A stretch of DNA of 64,000 bases from Paludibaculum fermentans (GTDB lineage: Bacteria; Acidobacteriota; Terriglobia; Bryobacterales; Bryobacteraceae). Below are positions 34,217 to 43,302 of this stretch, piece after piece (the first letter of the stretch is position 1; every line of letters starts with the position of its first letter). The DNA is taken from positions 1,798,001-1,862,000 of the forward strand of contig NZ_CP063849.1 in NCBI RefSeq assembly GCF_015277775.1. The letters are read 5' to 3'. The notes below the pieces were generated by a model, which was given only the letters and a program-made list of their open reading frames with translations, had not been told where the DNA came from and made no database searches. The translations under genes were made by a program, and so were the position numbers.

Positions 34217-35325
34217 GCGGGAAGGGCGGGCCGCCGCAGCCCCCTGCGGTGCGCCCGCCATACCAGAATCGACGTGACCCAATAGTTCCAGACAGAGGAG
34301 AGGGTAACCCCGGTCAGGCCAGACAGCCAAAGCGGGAACCCCTTCTCCCTCAGGCTGTTGGCGATGCCCAGATTCACCACCAGGCCGATCAGGCAGGCCA
34401 GGTAGAACAGCACCAGGCCCACGATCAACCCCGCGCCCTGCAGCCTTCTCGATCGAAACGTCAAAGCGTTGTTCAGGAAGAAGTTCACCGCAATCACGAG
34501 CGACGAGGACCAGATGAACGCCTGCGAGAACTCGATGCCAAAGCGCAGCAGCAGGAAGATGATGGCCAGATTGACCAGGACGCCGAACGCACCCACCACC
34601 CCGAAGATCAAATAGGTCACCGGCACATAAGCGCCAACCCATTTATCCAGCAGCAGGCGCAGGTACTCCAGGCTGACGATGATGTTCAGCTTGCTCTCGC
34701 CGCGCTCCCTCAGCCGGAAAGTGTAACCCACCTCACCCAGCTTCACCGGGCGGCGGGCACTGGCCAGCAAGTCCAATAGAATCTTGAAGCCGGTACTGGA
34801 GAGTTCCCTTACGACGTCGTCCAGAAAGCGGCGATCCAGCAGGAAGAAGCCGCTCATCGGATCCGACACCGGCGTCTTCGAGATCGAACGGCTCAGGGCC
34901 TTGCCGGCATTCGAGAGCAGGACGCGGGACTTCGAAAAATCACCCATCCCGCCGCCTTCCACGTGACGCGACCCGACAACAATATCCAGCTGCTGTTGCT
35001 TCAACTTAGCCAGCATTTGGGGCAGCACGCGTTCGTCGTGCTGCATGTCGCCGTCGATCACCGCGAGGTAAGGCGCACTGGTCGACATCATGCCCTCGAT
35101 CACAGCTGAGGCCAGGCCTTTTCTGTTGATTCTTTGGAGGATGCGGACCCGTGGATTTGCCTGGGCCACAGCCCGGACGTGTTCAGATGTGCCGTCCAGA
35201 GAGTCGTCGTCAACGAATACGATTTCGTACTCGATGCCGGCCAGCGCCCGGTCTACCGCTTCAATCAGGGGTAGAACGTTCGCTTTCTCATTGAAGGTGG
35301 GCACGATGACTGCAAGTTCCGCCAT
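34213..35325 (-). CDS. Polyprenol-phosphate mannosyltransferase-like GT2 fused to GtrA-type membrane domain
   Basis: 370 residues. The N-terminal GT2 domain (about 1-225) has AVIVPTFNEKANVLPLI, VFVDDDSLDGT (donor-binding DDD), and AVIDGDMQHDE (DxD). The C-terminal part holds four membrane spans (YLIFGVVGAFGVLVNLAIIFLL and three more) typical of GtrA. The fusion likely makes and flips a polyprenyl-phosphate-linked sugar used for glycosylation. Four bases of overlap occur with the convergent anti-sigma gene. A hairpin terminator of the upstream YdcH-like gene lies just before its start. Confidence 0.9.
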   Translation of the reverse strand: MAELAVIVPTFNEKANVLPLIEAVDRALAGIEYEIVFVDDDSLDGTSEHVRAVAQANPRVRILQRINRKGLASAVIEGMMSTSAPYLAVIDGDMQHDERVLPQMLAKLKQQQLDIVVGSRHVEGGGMGDFSKSRVLLSNAGKALSRSISKTPVSDPMSGFFLLDRRFLDDVVRELSSTGFKILLDLLASARRPVKLGEVGYTFRLRERGESKLNIIVSLEYLRLLLDKWVGAYVPVTYLIFGVVGAFGVLVNLAIIFLLLRFGIEFSQAFIWSSSLVIAVNFFLNNALTFRSRRLQGAGLIVGLVLFYLACLIGLVVNLGIANSLREKGFPLWLSGLTGVTLSSVWNYWVTSILVWRAHRRGLRRPALPA

Positions 35326-35350
35326 TGCGGGGAGAATACCACACTAAAAA

Positions 35351-35381
35351 GCCCCGGCGAGCCGAGGAGCGTCGCCGGGGC
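35351..35381 (-). terminator. Rho-independent terminator of the YdcH-like gene
   Basis: Stem GCCCCGGCGA (35351-35360) with TCGCCGGGGC (35372-35381) and an 11-base loop; on the minus strand the stem is followed by TTTTTAG. It lies between the small protein gene and the GT2-GtrA gene. Confidence 0.85.
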
Positions 35382-35427
35382 CTTCAGTCGAAATTTATAA
35401 CGCGCACCAGATGCTGGCGAGCTGAGT

Positions 35428-35664
35428 TCAGGCTACCTGCGTAGCCCGGTGCCGGTTCATGATCTCCTGCATCTGATCCTTGATGTGGAGCTTCAGTTTC
35501 TTTAGCCGGTGTTCCTCAATCTCGTCTTGATCAGTCAACGGCGACTTGTGTTCGATCGCATCGATCTGCCGCTTATACTCAGCATGCTTCTCAGCGAGGG
35601 CTCGAAACTCGTCGTTGGCTTGCATCAGGTACGCCTTGAGCTCTTCCTGCGAGAATTTCTCCAT
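35428..35664 (-). CDS. YdcH/DUF465-like small coiled-coil protein
   Basis: 78 residues from MEKFSQEELKAYLMQANDEF; an AAGGAG site lies 10 bases before this ATG. The sequence is helical throughout, ending KLKLHIKDQMQEIMNRHR, which matches the small DUF465/YdcH family (LKKxxLxIKDEM pattern). Function is unknown. It has its own terminator and no coupled neighbour. Confidence 0.8.
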   Translation of the reverse strand: MEKFSQEELKAYLMQANDEFRALAEKHAEYKRQIDAIEHKSPLTDQDEIEEHRLKKLKLHIKDQMQEIMNRHRATQVA

Positions 35665-35881
35665 ATGGGTGGTTCTCCTTGGTATCGGGATCCACGCCGA
35701 GTCGGGTTGACTTGGACACTGGCTCGGTGTGCTCTCAACAACTGCATCATAAGGTTCAGCGGAGCCCCTCAGGGCCGCTGACACCACGACACTATCATTT
35801 TTGCCGGCATCTTACAATCCCATGAACGCCGTACGATTGGAGGCTCTCCAGACCCCTTGAAAACAGGGGCTTTTGATCCTG

Positions 35882-36307
35882 TTATCCGCGGGTCATCATG
35901 ATGGAATCCTCTACCGGGTAGTTGTAGTACTTGCGCCGGTGACCCGTTTTCTTGAAACCGTGCTTGCGATAGAACTCCAGGGCCGGCTTGTTCGTCTCCC
36001 GCACATCGAGATACAGCACCTGAAAGTCAAGGGTCGCCAGCAGTTGCGTGGCCACCCCGCGCCGCTTGTGCGCCGGGTCGATGGCCAGGTTTAGGATCTC
36101 CACTTCCGTGCGCCCATCCACCCCATTCGGTAAAGGATGAACGCATAGGAAGCCGATCACGGCACCGTCCTTCTCGGCCATTACGGTGCGATAGGCCAGA
36201 TAGTCGATGGGGTTCCACTGGGCCCCGGTCGGGTTCGCCTTCTGGATCCGTTCAATCACGTCCAGATCGGACATCGTCATCGGCCGTATCGTCATTGCTT
36301 CCGCCAT
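35882..36307 (-). CDS. RimI-like ribosomal protein alanine N-acetyltransferase
   Basis: 141 residues, GNAT fold of RimI type: MTIRPMTMSDLDVIERIQKA, EILNLAIDPAHKRRGVATQLL (acetyl-CoA loop) and VLYLDVRETNKPALEFYRKHGFKKTGHRRKYY (the NxxAxxxYxxxGF signature). An alternative start 4 codons downstream overlaps the glycosyltransferase stop by 4 bases (ATGA). It is the last gene of the minus-strand operon that begins at the ABC ATPase. S18 acetylation is the usual activity; here it is inferred. Confidence 0.85.
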   Translation of the reverse strand: MAEAMTIRPMTMSDLDVIERIQKANPTGAQWNPIDYLAYRTVMAEKDGAVIGFLCVHPLPNGVDGRTEVEILNLAIDPAHKRRGVATQLLATLDFQVLYLDVRETNKPALEFYRKHGFKKTGHRRKYYNYPVEDSIMMTRG

Positions 36308-37878
36308 ACTTGCACCTGTCTCAAGGCTAGCGCGGGCCAGCCGTAACGGTCCTTCGCCAGTTCGTACGCGGCCTGCGCCAACGCAGTCCTGCGCTCTTTA
36401 TTTTCCAGCAGATACTGGATGCCTTCCGCGAACGCCCGAGCCGTGTCGGCGATCCATACGCTCTTGCCATGTTCCAGGCCCAACCCGGCCACACCCGATG
36501 GAGTCGACACGATCGCCCGCTGGGTGGCCATCGCTTCCAGGGCTTTCAGATTGGTTCCGGCCGACACGACCGTGGGAATCAGCACCAAATGAGTGTCTTT
36601 GTAGAAGGGGCGCACGTCCGAGACGAAACCATGCAACCGGATGCGCCGATCGCCGGGCGGCTGGCTCCAGTACAGATGCGGGTCCGGCCCGGCGACCACG
36701 TCTACTTCCAGGTCAGCTAACTGCTTCGAAAGAAGGGGCCAAACCTGTTCGCGGAAGAAGCGGTAAGCGGCCACGTTCGGGAAGTGCCGGAAGCTGCCGA
36801 TGAACAGCAGGCGTCTCGCTGGACCTTCTTCCGGAGCCGGCTGGAAGCGGTCGAGGTCGACCCCGTTCGGAATCACCACGGTGCCGGGATGGCCCAGCAG
36901 GCCGGCATCTTTGTCGCTCATGGCGACGACCCGCGGAAACGACTTCAGGACGCGAGTCTCATACAGGCGCCAACGGTACAGATCCCACCAGGAGCGCAGC
37001 GACTTCTCCTGGGCATGGAGCTGCTCGAACAGGTCCCAGGTGACGTCGTGCTCGACGAGGACGTCGCCGCCGTAACGGCCCAGCATTGTGTACTCCACTT
37101 GCAAGATTTGACCGTTCAGCTCGCGGCGGAGTTGCTCGTGCAGTTCCGGCGTGTAAAACTCGCAAGCCTCGGGCGGCAGAAGGGTCGACCAGCGCGGTTC
37201 GCGATAGCGCGGTTTCTTCGCAATATACAGATTTGTACAGAATTCAGTGAGCTGCGCGAAATCCGATTCCGATTGCCCGTCTTCAAAGGCGAATATCGTC
37301 ACATCGCAATATGACGATGCGTTGCGCAGTAAATTGTAGATCCGGACGGCTCCGCCATGCGATAGAGGATAGGGGCAATAGGGGCTGAGGACAGCCACTT
37401 TCGGCGCGCCAGGCCGCGCCGGCCGGCCTTCGATTCTGCGCCAAACCCTAGGCAAATCAGAGACTTCGCGCTTCCGTCCGGGCCACCATGACGGCCTGAG
37501 CCAGATTCGATCCAGGGGCACTCCGGCGGCAAAAAGGGCCGATGCGAGGGGTGTCGACCAGTGCAAATGGTGACGGTCCAAATTACCGTGAAAAGCGAGC
37601 ACTTTGCCGGCACAAACGGTGCACGCCGCCGTCAGAATTTTGCGGTTAGCAACGGGGGCGGCGGCGAGGCCTACCCGGTAAGGAGCCAGCGCCCGTCTCG
37701 CCCTAAGCCAGATTTCGCCGGTACTATCCCCCTCCTCGACGGGGATATATACCACTCGCCGATCGGGGACTAGTTCACGCAGCTTGTCACCATGCGGACC
37801 CGGGCCGAAGATGGCGATCACCGCTTCGGGTTCCTTGCCGAGCAGCGAGAAGAAGGCGCGTTTGAGAAACTGCTTCAT
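36292..37878 (-). CDS. Glycosyltransferase family 4-like protein
   Basis: 528 residues starting MKQFLKRAFFSLLGKEPEAV. The N-terminal 170 residues are unlike the common family and have a mixed alpha/beta look. Then a GT-B pair of domains appears: VAVLSPYCPYPLSHGGAVRIYNLL (N-terminal Rossmann), PNGVDLDRFQP, LLFIGSFRHFPN, and the acceptor/donor site region STPSGVAGLGLEHGKSVWIAD with the EALEAMA-like KALEAMATQRAIVST. It probably acts on an envelope glycan. It overlaps the MFS gene by 4 bases. Confidence 0.85.
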   Translation of the reverse strand: MKQFLKRAFFSLLGKEPEAVIAIFGPGPHGDKLRELVPDRRVVYIPVEEGDSTGEIWLRARRALAPYRVGLAAAPVANRKILTAACTVCAGKVLAFHGNLDRHHLHWSTPLASALFAAGVPLDRIWLRPSWWPGRKREVSDLPRVWRRIEGRPARPGAPKVAVLSPYCPYPLSHGGAVRIYNLLRNASSYCDVTIFAFEDGQSESDFAQLTEFCTNLYIAKKPRYREPRWSTLLPPEACEFYTPELHEQLRRELNGQILQVEYTMLGRYGGDVLVEHDVTWDLFEQLHAQEKSLRSWWDLYRWRLYETRVLKSFPRVVAMSDKDAGLLGHPGTVVIPNGVDLDRFQPAPEEGPARRLLFIGSFRHFPNVAAYRFFREQVWPLLSKQLADLEVDVVAGPDPHLYWSQPPGDRRIRLHGFVSDVRPFYKDTHLVLIPTVVSAGTNLKALEAMATQRAIVSTPSGVAGLGLEHGKSVWIADTARAFAEGIQYLLENKERRTALAQAAYELAKDRYGWPALALRQVQVWRKQ

Positions 37879-39059
37879 GCTTTCGGGCGGAGAGCGAGGT
37901 GGAGAACCAGCCACGAGGCCATGGGCAACACGGCGACTCCGAGGCAGACCGGAGTGAAGCCGTAGCGATCGACCACGCGGCCGACCCCACTCGAAAAGAC
38001 GCCTTGCAGCAAACCGTAGACGCTGGTCAGCCCCGAGACGGCGAAGGCGGCATGACCCGCTCCAAAGAGGTCGAGGGGCAAAGCGTAGATGTTGACACTC
38101 GAGGCGACGCAGGCAAAGAACGACAGGCAGATGAACGCGGTGGCAAGGCCCGGGGTGGGCATGAAGGGCACCAACGCTCCGATCAGCAGCAGCAGCGAGC
38201 CGCAGAGGATGACACGCAAACGGGCGGGGGTCACATCGGCTTTCCGGCCGGCCCAGCGCATGGTCAACCAACCGCCGAAGAGGCCGCCGGCCGTGGCAAA
38301 GATGGGCGGGATCCAGGCGAGTTGGAAGTTGGCTTCGTGCTGCGGCATGTGGTGAACGCGCACGAGGAATACTGTAGTCCAGTTCACCCACAGCGAGTAG
38401 ACCGACATGAGGAGGACGTTTGAGGCGAGCAGGGCCCAGTAGCGGCGGTCTTGCAGGATCGCCCGGGCCGGCGACGGCGGTTTCGTTTCGGGCAGGCGGG
38501 GCACGCGCTTCGAGACGACGATCCAGAGCGGGATCCAGAGGAATCCAAATGCCCCGAGCATGACGAAGGCCATGCGCCAACCGTAGAGCCGGGAAATTGT
38601 TTCGGCGGCCAGGGGGGCGGCGATCGCGCCCAGGGTGAGTCCGATTTGAAACACGGCTGCGCCCATGGCGCGTTCGCGGGGCGGCAGGTAGATGGCAGAG
38701 GCCTTGCCGGTGGCCGGGATGCCGCCGGATTCGCCCAAGCCGAGCAGTCCGCGTGTAGTCATGAGGCCGGTGAGCGAACTGGTGAAGCCGGTGGCCATGC
38801 CGGCAAAGGACCAGAGCCCCACGGAGAGCGAGGCGCCGAAGGGCAGGCCGAGGCGATCGATGAGCAGGCCGGCCACTGGCGCAGCCAAGGCATAGGTGAG
38901 CGAGAAGACGAGGATCACGTCGCCATAGCCGCCGGCGGTGATGTGGAACTCGCGCATCAACTGGGGCGCCAGCGCGGCCAGGATCTGGCGGTCCATGAAG
39001 TTGAGGGCGTTAGCCAGCGCGAAGACGGCGATCGCCAGCCAACGTAGTTGGGAGACCAT
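37875..39059 (-). CDS. MFS transporter
   Basis: 394 residues, with about 12 hydrophobic segments and the two-bundle MFS form. The N-terminus reads FALANALNFMDRQILAALAPQLM (first span with a D-R), LIDRLGLPFGASLSVGL in the first cytoplasmic loop, and LGLGESGGIPATGKASAIYLPPRERA. This matches the ACS-type anion:cation symporter group (hexuronate/glucarate-like) in tone, but the substrate is unknown. It overlaps the upstream TPR gene by one base (TAATG) and the downstream glycosyltransferase by 4. Confidence 0.9.
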   Translation of the reverse strand: MVSQLRWLAIAVFALANALNFMDRQILAALAPQLMREFHITAGGYGDVILVFSLTYALAAPVAGLLIDRLGLPFGASLSVGLWSFAGMATGFTSSLTGLMTTRGLLGLGESGGIPATGKASAIYLPPRERAMGAAVFQIGLTLGAIAAPLAAETISRLYGWRMAFVMLGAFGFLWIPLWIVVSKRVPRLPETKPPSPARAILQDRRYWALLASNVLLMSVYSLWVNWTTVFLVRVHHMPQHEANFQLAWIPPIFATAGGLFGGWLTMRWAGRKADVTPARLRVILCGSLLLLIGALVPFMPTPGLATAFICLSFFACVASSVNIYALPLDLFGAGHAAFAVSGLTSVYGLLQGVFSSGVGRVVDRYGFTPVCLGVAVLPMASWLVLHLALRPKA

Positions 39060-40858
39060 TACTGGAGTTCGACCGTCACGACTTCCTTGGGCCCTGGCTT
39101 GTCCACATATTCGATTTTCACACGGCGAGGGGGGCGCTGCGGTCCGCAGGAGAGTTGGATCTGTGCCTGGTTGGCTCCGAAGACCGCGATTTTGCCGGGG
39201 TCGTTGATGATGAACGAGACGGGCTTGCCATCGGTGCCTCGTGCGGTGAGGGTGGCCTTGCCCCCGGCCCGGCAGGTGACGGCATCGAGCGTTCCCGAGA
39301 AAGCGACAGCAGGGGGGCCGTCCCACCACTGCTCCACCTTCCTGTTGCCGACTCCGCCGCCCTTCGCGTTGGCGGCGGCTTCGGCGGCGCGGATGCTGGC
39401 CAGGCTTTCGTTCTTCACGCGCTCGATCTCGTCCTGCTCTTCCTTCTTCAAGCGGGCCTTTTCGGCGGCCTGCAGGTCGTAGCGGTTCTGCTCGAACTGT
39501 TCGCGGGCGGCCGTGAGGACGGCGCGCTCTTTCTCATTGGGAGCGACGCGCTCGGCTGCGCGCCAGGCCTTTTCCGCGTCGTCGTACTTCTTGCCGTCGA
39601 ATTGGGCCTTGGCGAGTTCGGTCCAGTATTTGGGGTTGCGCGGCGCGAGTTCGGTGGCCTTCCTGTAGAGAGCCGCTTTGCGGATGGGGCCGGGCTCCAT
39701 TGCGGCGAGTTGGGCGTAGGGTTCGGCCCAGCGCGGGTTGCGGGTGGCGGCGCGCTCCAGGAGCTTTTTGTCCTTCTCGAGGAGGCCGAGTTCGAAGAGA
39801 CCGCGGGTTCCGGCGTTCTCGGTGTCGAGCGCCATCTGGTGGAGGGCTTTCTTTGCGTCTTCGGGCTGCTTTTCTGCGAGCAAGGCAAGGCCAAGGCCCT
39901 CGAAGCCTAGCGGGCCGGGGCGCTCGTTCTGGGCGTTCTGATAGGCGATGCGTACCTTGTCGGGCGGAGCTTGCTGGGCCATGAGTTCGTCGCCGGGCAG
40001 GACTCGGAGGCGGGAGGGCAGCATGGGGACAAAGGTGAAGGCGCGATCCTGGTCGAGCGGGCGGCCGGGCAGGGTCACTGTGAGGAAGTTGCCGGTCTTG
40101 AGATATTGCTCGACTTCGGCGTCGATGGCGGCTTTGGGCTTGCCGAAGGCGTTGCGGAAGGCGGCGTCGGGTTCGGCTCCGTTGGCGAGGTTGGAGAGGA
40201 GGACCTTGGTGCGGACGGCGGATTCGGGGTTGGTGAGCAGGTATTGGAGCAGCGCCCAGGTTCTGGTGCGGGCATCCTGCGGTGGCGGCACACCCAGGAC
40301 GACTTTGCCGCCCTTGAGTTCCATGGTGGAGAAGAGGTCGGCCATGGCGGCTTCGTATTCGTCGGGGATGCGGCCGGCGAGGTTGTCCTCGATGAACATG
40401 ACGGCGAGTTGGCGGAACCAGGCGACGGGCGGCGTAGTGCCGGCGGGCCAGGTGACGAGCCAGCCGTCGCGGGTGAAACCGATGCGCGGGGGCAGCGGGT
40501 TTTTCGAGGGTTTTGCCACGATGACCGTGATGGGCCAGACGGAGGTGAGTTCCTTGCGGCCGATGGCTTCCCCGAAGATGAAGCGGAACTGTTCCAGGTG
40601 GTAGAGGGCGGCACGGGCGCGGTCGTCTCCAGCGTCGGTGTAGACGATGAAGGGTCCGGATTTCGATTCGTTCCAGGCGGCGTGGAGGGGGAGGGTGAGG
40701 AGGAGGAGGGCTAGCAGAGGGAGGAGTTTGCTGGCTGGTTGGAGTATTGCGGTGACTCCTCCGCTCCCTGACGGTCGCGGCTCAACTTGGGCACGTTTCG
40801 AGGCGTCGGCAATGACGCCTTCACGGCTCGGATTGGGGAGTGAGGAACGCGGGCGCAT
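39059..40858 (-). CDS. Exported TPR protein (DUF1570/peptidase MA-like), N-terminus from a repeat
   Basis: About 599 residues. The N-terminal 40 residues (after MRPRSSLPNPSREGV) read through a repeat-like GC-rich segment. Then comes a signal-like hydrophobic stretch LLPLLALLLLTLPLHA, a DUF1570-like region (FIVYTDAGDDRARAALYHLEQFR), then TPR-rich helices (about 320-480), a Lys/Glu coiled coil and a C-terminal beta domain ending VVTVELQ. The start is uncertain: no ATG lies nearer the signal stretch. It lies 4 bases after the ABC permease stop and runs into the MFS gene by one base. No catalytic motif is convincing. Confidence 0.7.
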   Translation of the reverse strand: MRPRSSLPNPSREGVIADASKRAQVEPRPSGSGGVTAILQPASKLLPLLALLLLTLPLHAAWNESKSGPFIVYTDAGDDRARAALYHLEQFRFIFGEAIGRKELTSVWPITVIVAKPSKNPLPPRIGFTRDGWLVTWPAGTTPPVAWFRQLAVMFIEDNLAGRIPDEYEAAMADLFSTMELKGGKVVLGVPPPQDARTRTWALLQYLLTNPESAVRTKVLLSNLANGAEPDAAFRNAFGKPKAAIDAEVEQYLKTGNFLTVTLPGRPLDQDRAFTFVPMLPSRLRVLPGDELMAQQAPPDKVRIAYQNAQNERPGPLGFEGLGLALLAEKQPEDAKKALHQMALDTENAGTRGLFELGLLEKDKKLLERAATRNPRWAEPYAQLAAMEPGPIRKAALYRKATELAPRNPKYWTELAKAQFDGKKYDDAEKAWRAAERVAPNEKERAVLTAAREQFEQNRYDLQAAEKARLKKEEQDEIERVKNESLASIRAAEAAANAKGGGVGNRKVEQWWDGPPAVAFSGTLDAVTCRAGGKATLTARGTDGKPVSFIINDPGKIAVFGANQAQIQLSCGPQRPPRRVKIEYVDKPGPKEVVTVELQ

Positions 40859-40862
40859 GGCT

Positions 40863-42494
40863 TCAGGAGATGGGTCCTTCGCCGCTGGACAACGCGGAGA
40901 GGATCGCCTCTCTTCTTTTATCGGCGGCTTCCACCGAGGCGTCAAGCGATACCCAATAGGTCATGCCCGCCACGACAAACGCGCTGCTGAGCACGATGTA
41001 GAACGCCCAGTGGGAATCGAAGGCGTAGCGCGCCAGATACGCCAGCGCCACGGGGATGGCGAGGATGGGATAGAAGAGCAGCAACATGCCTTGCACTTTG
41101 CCGCTGGACGAACGGCGCCATGACTGCGAGGCATCCACCGGACGCGGGAAGTGAGTGGAGGCCAGATTGCCCATGGCCAGCAGGAAGACGCACAACAGCA
41201 GGGTGACGGCGTAGGCTTCCGGAATCTTGTAGAGCGGGAACTTCAGCCGCAGCGCCAGGACCACGCAGGTGACGATGGTGACCTCCAGCAGCAGAAAGAA
41301 GACAGCAGTGATGTTCTTGGCGATCAGCACCGTGCTGAGGGTCACGGGCATGACGTAGTAGGCCTGGGCGGCGGTGCGATCGAAGCCGAAGCAGTTCCAG
41401 AAGAGCACTTCACCCAGCAGCAGGGCCGCGTAGAGGCTGACCCAGACGAGGATGTTTTCGCCGAAGACGCCGCGAGTGCCGTTGCGGCCGAGGATCATGG
41501 GCAGCCAGATGACGAGGCCGAAGCTGAAGCCCATGAAGAAGACGAGGCGGAAGCGGGGTGCGCGGATGAGGGAGCGGATCTCCTTCTCCACCAGGATGCC
41601 CAGGGGATCGGGCAACAGGCGGCTGGGCCACTGGTAGAACGCTTCGGCCAGGGAGACGACCCGGACGGACGAGGTGGAGCGTTCCTTCGAGATGACCTCG
41701 GCGGCGTCCCAGCGCAGGCCGCGCTGAAACTGCGAGTAGCCGAACCAGGCTGCGATGGCGACCCAGAGGAGGAGGGCGAGCAGGGGCAGCAGCGCGAAGC
41801 CGCCGGCGGCCAGTTGGGCGGTGGCGCGCCAGGGCCAGGGGAAATCGGGGATGCGGCTGCCGTACTGCTGGTAGAGGCCTTTCCATTTGTCGGGCGGGAA
41901 GAAGGTGACGATCAACTGCGGCAGGGCGCTGAGCAGGACAAACCCGAAGACCACCACTTCGCGGACGCCGCGTCGGGCGAGGAGGCGGGTGAGGAGGTCG
42001 CGGATTCCGGCGGAGAGCAGGAGGTTGAAAGCGCAGAAAGGAATGAGGGCGAGGGCGCCCCACCAGGGGACGATGGGGCTGCGAATGAGGCCGACGGCTC
42101 CGCCGATGATAATGAGGACGACTTCAGCGCCGGTGGTGAGGCGCAGCAGCACCTCGATGACAAAGAGCTTGGCGGGCAGGATGGGGTAGACGATGAGGCG
42201 GCGCAGGTCGAGAGAGACACCGGTGGTGGCCAGCATGACGGGGACGAACTGCCAGTAGACGGTGGCGGCCAGGAGTCCGGTGGTGACGACGGTGGCGAGG
42301 GTGGTGGTGGTGGAGATTTCCGGAATGCCGGTGGCGGCCAGGAAGGCGAGGAAGCAGACTCCGCCGTACCAGACGAGCGAGGAGATCCAGTAGACGGCGC
42401 GGCCGGAACTGGAGCCGCCGCCGGAGAACTTATTGTAGATCCCTTTGAACTGGGCCCAGAGAATGGCGCGGACCTGGTCGTTGAGGAAGTTCAT
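40863..42494 (-). CDS. ABC-2 type transporter permease
   Basis: 543 residues with at least ten hydrophobic segments and a soluble middle; starts MNFLNDQVRAILWAQF from an ATG, avoiding an upstream ATG in the ATPase gene. The first half has a span in VWYGGVCFLAFLAATGIP, a loop with LDLRRLIVYPILP, and the later half repeats ABC-2-type spans. It pairs with the ATPase 8 bases upstream. No extra motif shows substrate; export of envelope material is a guess. Confidence 0.85.
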   Translation of the reverse strand: MNFLNDQVRAILWAQFKGIYNKFSGGGSSSGRAVYWISSLVWYGGVCFLAFLAATGIPEISTTTTLATVVTTGLLAATVYWQFVPVMLATTGVSLDLRRLIVYPILPAKLFVIEVLLRLTTGAEVVLIIIGGAVGLIRSPIVPWWGALALIPFCAFNLLLSAGIRDLLTRLLARRGVREVVVFGFVLLSALPQLIVTFFPPDKWKGLYQQYGSRIPDFPWPWRATAQLAAGGFALLPLLALLLWVAIAAWFGYSQFQRGLRWDAAEVISKERSTSSVRVVSLAEAFYQWPSRLLPDPLGILVEKEIRSLIRAPRFRLVFFMGFSFGLVIWLPMILGRNGTRGVFGENILVWVSLYAALLLGEVLFWNCFGFDRTAAQAYYVMPVTLSTVLIAKNITAVFFLLLEVTIVTCVVLALRLKFPLYKIPEAYAVTLLLCVFLLAMGNLASTHFPRPVDASQSWRRSSSGKVQGMLLLFYPILAIPVALAYLARYAFDSHWAFYIVLSSAFVVAGMTYWVSLDASVEAADKRREAILSALSSGEGPIS

Positions 42495-42501
42495 CGGCGT
42501 G

Positions 42502-43302
42502 TCACAGCCAGTCGATGGATTCGGAGGCGCGGGCCGGTCCGCCGACGACGCGAACAAAGATGTCTTCCAATGTTTCGGGGGTGCCGGGGCGGTCGGGATC
42601 GGCGGCGACGCCGGCGCGGAGTTCGGAGAGAGGGCCGTCGACCGCGATGCGGCCCTGGTTGATGATGGCGACGCGGTCGCAGAGGCGTTCGACGACCTCG
42701 AGGACGTGCGAGGTGAGGAAGATGGTGGCGCCCTGGCGGACCTGATCGAGGAGGATGTCCTTCATGAGGCGGGCGCCGACGGCGTCGACGCCTTCGAAGG
42801 GTTCGTCGAGGAGGTAGAGTTCAGGCCGGTGGATGAGGGCGGCGGCCATGGCGACGCGTTTCTTCATGCCCTTGGAGTATTCGCCGATGAGTTTACGGCC
42901 GGCGCCGTGGAGTTCGAAGAGTTCGAGGAGTTCGGAGGTGCGCTGGTGGGCGAGGGGGCGGCCGAGGCCATACATGCGTCCGACGAATTCAATGAACTCG
43001 CCGCCGGTGAGGTGATCGAAGAGAAGGGTGTCGTCGGGTACGAGGCCGATTTTGCTTTTGATGGCGACGGCATCGCCGGGCATATCGTGGCCGAGGATGC
43101 GGATGGTGCCGGAGGTGGCGGGCGCGAGGCCCATCAGCATGCGGATGGTGGTGGTTTTGCCGGCGCCATTGGGGCCGAGGAAGCCGAAGAAGCAGCCGCG
43201 TTCGACGCGGAGGGTGAGTCCGTCGACGGCGGCTTTCTCGCCGTAAACCTTACGCAGGTCTGTGACTTCGATGGCGGGCCCGGGTTCTGGAAGCACTCGC
43301 AA
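42502..43302 (-). CDS. ABC-2 type transporter ATP-binding protein
   Basis: About 266 residues. Walker A GPNGAGKTT, Q-loop region (IGLVPDDTLLFD; the Q is replaced), signature YSKGMKKRVAMAAAL, Walker B LYLLDEP with the D-loop EGVDAVGA, and H-loop SHVLEVVERL. Start is uncertain: the frame begins with TTG, with GTG two codons later. It heads an operon ATPase-permease-TPR-MFS-GT-RimI, all coupled by 8 bases or less. Confidence 0.9.
   Translation of the reverse strand: MRVLPEPGPAIEVTDLRKVYGEKAAVDGLTLRVERGCFFGFLGPNGAGKTTTIRMLMGLAPATSGTIRILGHDMPGDAVAIKSKIGLVPDDTLLFDHLTGGEFIEFVGRMYGLGRPLAHQRTSELLELFELHGAGRKLIGEYSKGMKKRVAMAAALIHRPELYLLDEPFEGVDAVGARLMKDILLDQVRQGATIFLTSHVLEVVERLCDRVAIINQGRIAVDGPLSELRAGVAADPDRPGTPETLEDIFVRVVGGPARASESIDWL

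Noticed and set aside
35852-35875. Hairpin CCCC-TTGAAAACA-GGGG followed by CTTTTG on the plus strand
   Set aside because: No plus-strand gene precedes it and no T-run follows on the minus strand, so terminator status was not claimed.
35881-35890. TTATCCGCG considered as a DnaA box for the skew switch
   Set aside because: Single imperfect match overlapping a stop codon; no cluster and no origin genes nearby.
41151-42662. Plus-strand frame rich in Glu, Asp and Gly across the ABC permease
   Set aside because: Antisense of a clear multi-span permease.
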